Below, piece by piece: positions 25,198-32,092 of a stretch of 58,844 nucleotides of DNA. Within the stretch, counting starts at the first letter, position 1; each line of letters opens with the position of its first letter. The position numbers and the translations under genes are program-made. The notes under the pieces were generated by a model. It searched no databases. It saw nothing but the letters and a program-made list of their open reading frames with translations, and had not been told where the DNA came from. Origin of the DNA: Pseudomonadota bacterium (GTDB lineage: Bacteria > Desulfobacterota > Desulfobacteria > Desulfobacterales > RPRI01); assembly GCA_018901125.1 (NCBI GenBank), contig JAHIFE010000021.1:1-58844 (forward strand). Reading direction: 5' to 3'.

Positions 25198-26079
25198 TTA
25201 TTTCTTTATTTTTTCATACAAGCCTTTAGCAAACAAAGCTGCTCCGACTGCTCCTGCGAGCTGAGTATCATATTTAGGAGGAAGTGCTTTCATATCAAGA
25301 AGTTTTTCAACCCTTGATACAACACCTATATTTTTGGCAATTCCACCGGTAATGGCAAAATCCTTTACCACACCAACTCTTTGAAGCAATTCATTTACAC
25401 GGCCTGCCATTGCCCTGCAGTATGCTGCCAAAACTTTATTTTTGGGCCATCCTGCCCTAAGCAAGCCTGTGGCTTCGGTCTTGGCAAAAATTACACAGGT
25501 ACTGCTAACCGGTTCCGGTTCTTCTTCAACTTCCATAGACATTTGGCCAACATCATTGATAGAAATGGTTAAAAGGTCGGAAAATACTTCCATACCTCTT
25601 CCGGTTCCTGCAGCACATTTATCATTCATCAAAAAGGATTCCACTTTCCCTTTTTCATCAATACGAATTGCCTTACAATCCTGGCCACCCATATCCAGAA
25701 CGGTACGAACCGTGGGACCATACATGAAATTAGCTCCACGTGCATGGCAGGCTATTTCGGTAATCGCTTTTTGAGCCATGGGAACATTAACACGTCCATA
25801 GCCGGTACCTACGCAATAATGAACATCCTTTTCGGTTAATCCGTTGGTATCCTCTAATGCCCGGTTAAAGGCATTTTGGGCGCTGTTCGGACTATCGGAC
25901 CCGGTTCTCATATTAGCAAAAGCATATAACTGCCCATCTACCATAATTACTGCCTGGGTACTAACTGATCCTACATCTACCCCGGCACTAATAACTTTTC
26001 CTTTTTTCCAATCTATATCAGGACTGGTCCAGCGGGATTCCAGCCATCTCCAGTATTCTTTTTTTTCTTCTTCAGCCAT
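25198..26079 (-). CDS. bzdQ: Aryl-CoA reductase ATPase subunit, BzdQ-like, 293 aa
   Basis: A BadF/BadG/BcrA/BcrD-type ATPase of the ASKHA fold. Phosphate-1 loop GVDVGSVSTQAV (about residue 33), CVGTGYGR, LDMGGQDCKAI (phosphate 2), the cluster-bridging cysteine in NDKCAAGTGRGME, a second Cys in SSTCVIFAKTE, and the adenosine motif TGGIAKNIG. Two such subunits share one [4Fe-4S] cluster and couple ATP hydrolysis to electron transfer into the ring-reducing BzdN/O pair. It lies 16 bp after the other ATPase gene. The N-terminal extension EYWRWLESRW is typical of the longer of the two subunits. Confidence 0.87.
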   Translation of the reverse strand: MAEEEKKEYWRWLESRWTSPDIDWKKGKVISAGVDVGSVSTQAVIMVDGQLYAFANMRTGSDSPNSAQNAFNRALEDTNGLTEKDVHYCVGTGYGRVNVPMAQKAITEIACHARGANFMYGPTVRTVLDMGGQDCKAIRIDEKGKVESFLMNDKCAAGTGRGMEVFSDLLTISINDVGQMSMEVEEEPEPVSSTCVIFAKTEATGLLRAGWPKNKVLAAYCRAMAGRVNELLQRVGVVKDFAITGGIAKNIGVVSRVEKLLDMKALPPKYDTQLAGAVGAALFAKGLYEKIKK

Positions 26080-26095
26080 GATCGTAAACCTCCAT

Positions 26096-26878
26096 CTATT
26101 CTTGTTGTTCAGCGGCTACCAGTGCAGCTCCCAATGCTCCTATGAATTCAGGATACTCAGGAACTATTACTTCTAATTTCAAGCCTATATTAAGGGAATT
26201 TACAAACCCTACATTATGCGCCACCCCACCGATCAGCAAAACCTCTTTTTCTATACCCACTCTTCTTACCATTGAAATAATACGATCGGCAATGGAATCA
26301 TGGACTGCCCTTGAAATGTCTTCATGAGGGGTTTTTGCATGAATAAGAGAAACGACCTCTGACTCGGCAAATACCGCACACTGGGCATTCATGGGTATGC
26401 TTTTTGTAGATTTAAGAGCAAGCTCGGCAAATTCTTTTAAAGGACGCTCTAAAGCTCTTGCCATTGCTTCGGTAAAAGCTCCGGCCCCGGCTGCACATTT
26501 TTCATTGATGGCAAAATCTACGGCCCTGCCTTCAGGAGAAATTTTTATACCCCTGCCCTCTTCTCCTCCTATATCAATAACCGTTCGAATGGCAGGATTA
26601 AGAAAAATCGCTCCCTTTGCATCTGCTCCTACCTCGGTGATTTGGCTATTTGCATTCGGCGCTTCCGTTCGGCCTACGCCAGTAGCTACCACTCTGTCTA
26701 AATCCTTCAAATCAATTTTTGCTTCTTTAAGAGCTGCGTCAAATGCTTTTTCAGCCGATTTTTTCTGGTCTAAGCCGGTAGTGGCTATCCCTCTGCCGAT
26801 GACCTCCTTGCCCTTGAGAATCACCACTTTAACAGTCTTTGCTCCAAGATCTATCCCCGCTGTTATTGCTGTTATCAT
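26096..26878 (-). CDS. bzdP: Aryl-CoA reductase ATPase subunit, BzdP-like, 260 aa
   Basis: The shorter ASKHA-fold ATPase subunit. Motifs: AGIDLGAKTVKVV at the N-terminus, ATGVGRTEAP, VIDIGGEEGRGI, the cluster Cys in NEKCAAGAGAFTE, a second Cys in MNAQCAVFAESE, and LIGGVAHNVG near the end. With the BzdQ-like subunit it forms the ATP-driven electron activator of a class I benzoyl-CoA-reductase-like enzyme. Start ATG after AAGGAGG. It lies 23 bp after the BzdO-like gene, and all gaps in this block are short, so the subunits come from one transcript. Confidence 0.87.
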   Translation of the reverse strand: MITAITAGIDLGAKTVKVVILKGKEVIGRGIATTGLDQKKSAEKAFDAALKEAKIDLKDLDRVVATGVGRTEAPNANSQITEVGADAKGAIFLNPAIRTVIDIGGEEGRGIKISPEGRAVDFAINEKCAAGAGAFTEAMARALERPLKEFAELALKSTKSIPMNAQCAVFAESEVVSLIHAKTPHEDISRAVHDSIADRIISMVRRVGIEKEVLLIGGVAHNVGFVNSLNIGLKLEVIVPEYPEFIGALGAALVAAEQQE

Positions 26879-26901
26879 AAAACCTCCTTATAAAATAAAA
26901 T

Positions 26902-28212
26902 CTAGGTCAGCTTTTTTAAACCCAGACCTTCCATAAAAGTATCAATCCTTGCTATCGTTCTGCCTTCATCAAAATCGCGGTCATCTCCCATATTGCCTTC
27001 ATATGTCAATACCGGAAGCCCTGTTTTAATCAATGCTGCTCTGTTTTCCATAATTCCAAGAGATGTACCTTCGCATCCTCTGTTCAGGTGGAGCATTGCC
27101 GCATCACAATTCCATTGTTTTGCATATTGCATCATAAGCTTACTCTTCCAGTCGGCATTGTAAAACATGGCGTAAATGGGTCGTCTCATATGCCAATCGG
27201 CCATTGCTCTTAAAGCGTCATCCCTGGTTTTCAGCTCAACACCTCTCGACTTTAAATCTTCTCTGGGAGTTAAGCTCCAGTCATCAGCAATATCCCAAAC
27301 TCCTTCCAGACCAATGGTATAAATGGACCCGGTAGATACAACCCCAAACTGTTCCAGATATCTCCACACCCTTAAAAACGCCCATGGTGGCTGGCTGTCG
27401 CTCATAAGCCGGAACCGCTCAGTAGCCAGAGCAGCGATTCCTCTGTCAACACGATCTTTTGTTTCGGCATAAAGTTCTTCGTAAAAATCCACAAATTCTT
27501 TTCTGGCTCGATCCAGAGTTGTAAATACATAAAGAGAGTACATGGATTTTTCGTCTAACGGTGCGGGAGTGTTCTGATTAAGCTCGGTGATTTTAGCCCA
27601 GAGCGAGGTAGTCCGCGAATCATTGTAAACTCCTTCAATCAAGCGCTCGTCATCACATTCTCTGCCGGTAACTTTTTCGATAAATTCAATGCTTTCATGC
27701 ATTTGATCCACAATATACTGCAACCTGTTCGGAAATTCTTCCTTCCAGAAAGGAATTGTAGCGATGTCAATATTAAAATATGGTACATCTTCCCACAGGC
27801 TCAATACCTGGAACCATTTGGCATGCGTACAGCAAAATCCGGATTGAAGATTAAAATCAGGTTTTGGAAACGGACCTCCGAAAGCATATTCGTCAATTAA
27901 TACCGAGCCCCAGTAGTTGCGCATATAAGCGCACATATCGCGCGCCCAGCCCTTAGATTCCAGAGCCGACTCGCACCTATGGGCAAACTCAGGATCAAAT
28001 GCAATAGCGGCTGCATAGGGCTCTGCTGTCAAGGAATGAACATCATCACCAAAGGCATAGGGAATTACATCTATAGCTTCAGCTCCACCGCTCCAGCAGA
28101 TTCCTCCTTTTGACTTGGCCTCTTTATACTCTTTGTAATAATTAGCTCTTAACTCCTTGGCCTTACCCCAACATTTTAGAGGCTCAGTTTTATACCTCTT
28201 TATATCAGACAT
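26902..28212 (-). CDS. bzdO: Aryl-CoA reductase subunit, BzdO-like (HgdB superfamily), 436 aa
   Basis: A benzoyl-CoA reductase/2-hydroxyacyl-CoA dehydratase superfamily subunit. An early cysteine lies in GGICWSGGAEAIDVIPYAFG. Further motifs are NLQSGFCCTHAKWFQ near residue 128, EKVTGRECDDERLIEG near 199 and LHLNRGCEGTSLGIMENR near 383, which supply the [4Fe-4S] and substrate-site cysteines of the family. With the BzdN-like partner it forms the catalytic half that reduces an aromatic ring at the CoA thioester. Gene order and length match the Azoarcus-type rather than the Thauera-type enzyme. Substrate could be benzoyl-CoA or a partly reduced naphthoyl-CoA. Confidence 0.86.
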   Translation of the reverse strand: MSDIKRYKTEPLKCWGKAKELRANYYKEYKEAKSKGGICWSGGAEAIDVIPYAFGDDVHSLTAEPYAAAIAFDPEFAHRCESALESKGWARDMCAYMRNYWGSVLIDEYAFGGPFPKPDFNLQSGFCCTHAKWFQVLSLWEDVPYFNIDIATIPFWKEEFPNRLQYIVDQMHESIEFIEKVTGRECDDERLIEGVYNDSRTTSLWAKITELNQNTPAPLDEKSMYSLYVFTTLDRARKEFVDFYEELYAETKDRVDRGIAALATERFRLMSDSQPPWAFLRVWRYLEQFGVVSTGSIYTIGLEGVWDIADDWSLTPREDLKSRGVELKTRDDALRAMADWHMRRPIYAMFYNADWKSKLMMQYAKQWNCDAAMLHLNRGCEGTSLGIMENRAALIKTGLPVLTYEGNMGDDRDFDEGRTIARIDTFMEGLGLKKLT

Positions 28213-28268
28213 TTGTATATCCTCCTTAATTATTAATTTCTAAAGAATTAACCGGTTTCCCTGTCAAG

Positions 28269-29399
28269 TTAGAAAGGAAGTTCGTCCGCTCTTAGCATTT
28301 CAAGAAAAGCTTCTATACGGATTTTGAATTGTCCTATGGGAACGGTGACATCCAGTTCTAAAAAGTAGGTGCGAATCCCGTTATCTTCAAATCGTTTTCT
28401 TAACAGAGGAATATCGATTTCATGGGGATCGCAGAACTTTTGCTGAATAATAACAGCTCCTTCCACTTTAGCCTCCTTGGCCATTTCCATAACATGATGA
28501 AACCGTACAAAGTTTTTGGTCGTATCTTTGGTAGGACAGGGCGGGCGCTCAAGATAACGTTTGGCAATTGCAAGCAGCCTGTCTTCCTCCGGTTCAACAC
28601 TGTTCCAGAAAGCGCGGCTTCCTGTACAATGGTCATCAGCTACAAAAGTTGAATTTAAAGATTCCACCATATCCATGAATTCAATATCATCACATTCACT
28701 TCCTACAATCATAAGACGAATGCCGGTTTCACGATCCGTTTTCCGGGAAGGTAATTCTTTCAACAATTTTTCCAGAGCCTGGTTATGTTCTCTCTTGTCC
28801 ACCATCTGGCTGGAAGATGTCATATGCATGCACTCGACTCCGGTCAACGGTGGGTTGTCCAGAAGACGCAACTCATATACTTTCCGCATTAATTCTCTGT
28901 TTTTATTTAATATTTCAATCCCACGATCCAGATCGTCAATTGTAATTTTCTTTCCTGTCCATTTTTCAACTGCTTCAATAAATGTTTTATATTCCGCAAC
29001 AAGATGTGGCCTTGCATGCGGACTTTCTACGGCTATCGGAAAGGGCATATAATACATAAATTCAGTAGGCTTATGTATTTCCCAACTCGAATAAACCTGT
29101 CTCATATGAAGACAGGCCTGTGCAATCATTACTCCATCAGCATAGTCATATCTTCCTTCCATTACCTGGGCAACGCAATCACGGCAGAAGGGACAATACA
29201 TACCGAAAATATGTTGTTCAGTGAGATCGGAAGCCTCGTGGCTACCATAAACCCTGACAGGCAAAACATCGGCGGCATATAAAATTTCTTCCGGCACATA
29301 GGTGCACATGTAAGCCATAACCTTGCCTCCGGTTCTAGCCTTCCAATCTTTGGCATAATCATGCCGATTTTGATACCAATCCTTAAATTGAGTAAACAT
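28269..29399 (-). CDS. bzdN: Aryl-CoA reductase subunit, BzdN-like (HgdB superfamily), 376 aa
   Basis: The smaller catalytic subunit of the ATP-dependent aryl-CoA reductase. Family motifs: AYMCTYVPEEILYAADVLPV (residues ~30-49), FGMYCPFCRDCVAQV near 75, AQACLHMRQVY near 105, GVECMHMTSSS near 190 and IIQQKFCDPHEID near 325. The conserved cysteines fit a [4Fe-4S] ligand set. It opens the NOPQM block, 43 bp after an enoyl-CoA hydratase gene. The block as a whole is a class I reductase in an organism whose wider context is that of an obligate anaerobe, where the ATP-independent BamB-I class is usual for benzoyl-CoA. Confidence 0.87.
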   Translation of the reverse strand: MFTQFKDWYQNRHDYAKDWKARTGGKVMAYMCTYVPEEILYAADVLPVRVYGSHEASDLTEQHIFGMYCPFCRDCVAQVMEGRYDYADGVMIAQACLHMRQVYSSWEIHKPTEFMYYMPFPIAVESPHARPHLVAEYKTFIEAVEKWTGKKITIDDLDRGIEILNKNRELMRKVYELRLLDNPPLTGVECMHMTSSSQMVDKREHNQALEKLLKELPSRKTDRETGIRLMIVGSECDDIEFMDMVESLNSTFVADDHCTGSRAFWNSVEPEEDRLLAIAKRYLERPPCPTKDTTKNFVRFHHVMEMAKEAKVEGAVIIQQKFCDPHEIDIPLLRKRFEDNGIRTYFLELDVTVPIGQFKIRIEAFLEMLRADELPF

Positions 29400-29441
29400 A
29401 CTAAGCTCCTCCTTCTATCAATTTACTATTACAAAAAATTA

Positions 29442-30224
29442 TTATTTGCCTGTAAAGATGGGTTTCCTTTTTTCCATAAACGCCGCTATGCCTTCAGTTT
29501 TATCCTGTGATCCCAAAAGAACATTGGCCAGAGCGGATTCCAAAAACAGGCCCGACTCTAAATCTGTTTCAAATCCATGATTTACCGCCATTATAGCCAT
29601 CTTAACGGCCAATGATGGTTTCTTAGCAATCTTTTTTGCAGTCTCAGCGGCAACATCCATCAATTCTTCAGGTTTTACCACCTTATTAGCAACTCCTAAT
29701 CGCAAGGCTTCCTGGGCATCAAGCATATCCCCTGTAAGCATCATCCAAAGTGCACGGGATTTACCGATCATTCTGCTCATACGCTGTGTCCCACCATACC
29801 CCGGCATAGCGCCTAAAGCAAGTTCAGGTAAACCCAACTTGGCGTTTTCAGATAAAATCCTGAATGTACAACCAAGCGCCAATTCACAACCCCCGCCAAG
29901 CGCCAACCCATTAACCGCTGCAATGCTTGGCTTTCCCAATTCTTCAACATTCCGGGTCATTTCCTGGCCTCTTCTAGAAAAATCCATACCATCTTTTAAT
30001 CCAATTGCCTGAATTTCAGGAATGTCGGCCCCAGCAACAAAAGCTTTTGACCCTGAGCCGGTTACTATTAAAGCTTTTACGTCATCACTTTTTTTAACCT
30101 CACCAAGAGCGTGCACAATTTCATCAATAACCTGGGCATTTAGCGCATTAAGCTTGTCGGGACGATTTACGGTCAGAAACCCGATACTTTCCTTTACTTC
30201 ATAAATAATGTTTTCATATTTCAT
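29442..30224 (-). CDS. Enoyl-CoA hydratase (crotonase family), 260 aa
   Basis: A crotonase with all hydratase signatures: AFVAGADIPEI (oxyanion hole), GGGCELALGCT (first Glu) and LGLPELALGAMPGYGGTQRM (second Glu). I start at ATG 30224 after GGGAGGGATG; an in-frame upstream start would add 24 unrelated residues. It is the first enzyme gene after the TetR regulator and directly precedes the reductase subunits. It may hydrate the cyclic dienoyl-CoA made by the reductase (a Dch-like role), which is inference from position. Confidence 0.9.
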   Translation of the reverse strand: MKYENIIYEVKESIGFLTVNRPDKLNALNAQVIDEIVHALGEVKKSDDVKALIVTGSGSKAFVAGADIPEIQAIGLKDGMDFSRRGQEMTRNVEELGKPSIAAVNGLALGGGCELALGCTFRILSENAKLGLPELALGAMPGYGGTQRMSRMIGKSRALWMMLTGDMLDAQEALRLGVANKVVKPEELMDVAAETAKKIAKKPSLAVKMAIMAVNHGFETDLESGLFLESALANVLLGSQDKTEGIAAFMEKRKPIFTGK

Positions 30225-30345
30225 ACTGCATCCCTCCCCAATTGTCATCCGCACCATAAAACAGGCCAAGGTACGTAATTTCTGAAATCTGAACAAAAAA
30301 CTTTATCTTTTAAAACGAAACAATCCTTATATCTTTATATTTTCT

Positions 30346-30939
30346 TTATATATCTGATGGCGGGTTTTTCAAAATTGACCGCAAAAGCATATCAGTTATT
30401 TGTCTTGCTACTTCTTCCACTGAGATTCGCCCTACAGGATTTAACCACCTATAAACCCAGTTTATATTTGAAAATATCCCAAAAGTTATTACAACCTTGT
30501 CAATCTTTTGGTACAAAAGCCCCTGCTTTTCAATTTCACAGATTTTGTTATAATAAAGGTCATACAACTGCCTGTGCTGATCAAGAGCTTTTTCTTTTAA
30601 AGAAGACGGCAATTGATATTGCTCTTCAAGATATATTTTCATTTTTTTGGCAGCGTTTATTGAAAACAAGATCTGAGCAAATATCATATTACGCAAACAT
30701 TCTACTGGATTATCATGTTTATTAATAACTTTTTTAAGCTCATTTAACAGATCAGATCCAACATCAGTAATAATTCTGAAAAGTATTTCATCTTTGTTCT
30801 TGAAATAGACATACAAACAGGAATTGCTACCTTTTACCAGTTTTGCAATGTCACGAACCGACGCTTTAACATATCCATGTTCGGCAAACAGCTCTGTAGC
30901 TGTATCTAAGATTTTAGCTTCGAGATCGGATTTTCCCAT
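30346..30939 (-). CDS. TetR-family transcriptional regulator, 197 aa
   Basis: An N-terminal TetR helix-turn-helix is clear (ATELFAEHGYVKASVRDIAKLVK ends near residue 36; recognition part SNSCLYVYFKNKDEIL). The C-terminal ligand domain is helical and not specific. Members of this family next to acyl-CoA genes (FadR/PaaR type) usually bind acyl- or aryl-CoA thioesters. It is transcribed in the same direction as the catabolic cluster, 121 bp before the first enzyme gene, so it is either the first gene of the operon or has a separate promoter. A palindrome at 30993-31006, about 55 bp upstream, is a candidate operator. Confidence 0.88.
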   Translation of the reverse strand: MGKSDLEAKILDTATELFAEHGYVKASVRDIAKLVKGSNSCLYVYFKNKDEILFRIITDVGSDLLNELKKVINKHDNPVECLRNMIFAQILFSINAAKKMKIYLEEQYQLPSSLKEKALDQHRQLYDLYYNKICEIEKQGLLYQKIDKVVITFGIFSNINWVYRWLNPVGRISVEEVARQITDMLLRSILKNPPSDI

Positions 30940-31277
30940 TTGAACCTATTCTCTCCCTTTTTACAACTATCAGCCACGCTTCGGGAATATTTAGCGAACG
31001 ACCGCTTAGTTATGAGAACAATAATATGCTGCAGAAAAGATGTCAAGAAAAATAATCAAAAAATCAGCTCACTCAAAATCATATTGTTTACAGAATAATA
31101 AATAAATAAAGAATAAATAATACGTATATTTATACAAATATTTATGCAAGGAAAACAAGGCTAACCGCAGGGCCGACATCGGGAAATTGGGAATATTCAA
31201 AGAACAGATGGGGTGAAAAATTTAAGAGATTTAAAATAAATAACATTAGAGAACAATCTTTCAAGTCCTCCAATATT
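30940..31277. other. Regulatory intergenic region upstream of the TetR gene, 338 bp
   Basis: No gene is visible. It contains the candidate operator at 30993-31006 and an AT-rich tract. Around 31159-31200 there are short matches to the MITE arm (AAGGCTAACCGCAGG; GGGTGAAAAATTTAA) that may be a very decayed copy. The main promoter of the catabolic cluster should lie here or in the 121-bp gap after the TetR gene; I cannot pick out convincing -35/-10 boxes. Confidence 0.4.
30993..31006. promoter_or_regulatory. Candidate TetR-family operator
   Basis: AGCGAACGACCGCT is an imperfect palindrome (10 of 14 positions, AGCGnnCGnnCGCT). It stands out as GC-rich in an AT-rich intergenic region, about 55 bp upstream of the TetR start codon. 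FadR/PaaR-like TetR operators have similar ACGnnCG cores. Only one copy was noticed. Confidence 0.35.
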
Positions 31278-31745
31278 CTAAATGGATTTAATTAAGCCTT
31301 CAACAGATACGTATATTTCTGTGAAGCAAAACCTGTAATGATGGCTCGAAAGCTTATAGGGATCTTTGATATCATAAAAATCATCATCATAGCACTCAGA
31401 ATAACTTATGGAAAAAGGCTTTAATAGAAATGTTTTGTCTTTAACATCCGGAAAGTTTTCGACTATCTTATCTTTGTGTTGATTAGTCATTACAAGTATC
31501 ATATCAGCTTCGTCAATCATATCTTCCGTCAAAAGTTTCGATTTATGGTCGAAATAACTATTAATTCCATTTTCCTTTAATATTTCGACAGCCTTCGGAT
31601 CAGCCGGTGCACCTTTCATGTCAATGAGCGATGCCGACATAACTGAAATATTACTAAGGCCTCTCTCAGAATACATTTTTTTGAAAATATATTCTGCCAT
31701 AAAACTGCGGCAGATATTTGCAGTACATATAAACAGAATATTCAT
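31278..31745 (-). CDS. Low-molecular-weight protein-tyrosine phosphatase family, 155 aa
   Basis: The P-loop CTANICRS (CX5RS) near residue 7 is intact and the late DIKDPY segment supplies the general-acid Asp. Length is normal for the family. Related bacterial proteins dephosphorylate tyrosine kinases of polysaccharide export or act as arsenate reductases; no partner kinase or ars gene is nearby, so the phosphatase role is favoured without a known substrate. It stands alone, with intergenic stretches of more than 330 bp on both sides. Confidence 0.82.
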   Translation of the reverse strand: MNILFICTANICRSFMAEYIFKKMYSERGLSNISVMSASLIDMKGAPADPKAVEILKENGINSYFDHKSKLLTEDMIDEADMILVMTNQHKDKIVENFPDVKDKTFLLKPFSISYSECYDDDFYDIKDPYKLSSHHYRFCFTEIYVSVEGLIKSI

Positions 31746-32092
31746 AAAACTATTCCCCTGTTTTGGTTATTTTATAAAACATATGCCAAGATGTATGTAG
31801 CGTTTTATATAACAACATATTGAATATAATCAAGAACAATAATATTCCGGCTCGGGAGAAATCCGCCTTCAATCTCAGATACTATTGACAAATATAGAAG
31901 TTATCTCATAATTGAACATATTAAACATTTTTACTTTATCAACTATAATCTGCGACATAATAGTTTGATAGTTTTGTGCTCTATGTGTTATATTAGAATC
32001 AATTTTCACACCGGAACTTTCCTTGCAGATTTTACAATCATTGGTTGTGTCCACAATTTATCTTTTTGGACACATAAGATATCCCCAAATAA
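31746..32092. other. Divergent intergenic region with inverted repeat
   Basis: 347 bp between divergent genes, so it should hold both promoters. TGTGTCCA (32046-32053) and TGGACACA (32067-32074) form an inverted repeat with a 13-base spacer, ~20 bp upstream of the antiporter start. It could be a regulator site or an mRNA leader hairpin. Nothing else is recognisable. Confidence 0.45.

Noticed and set aside
22049-29399. Classical complete benzoyl-CoA pathway
   Set aside because: The reductase is present, but no ~370-aa BamA/Oah-type ring hydrolase, no dedicated 6-hydroxycyclohexenoyl-CoA dehydrogenase and no benzoate-CoA ligase were found in the window.
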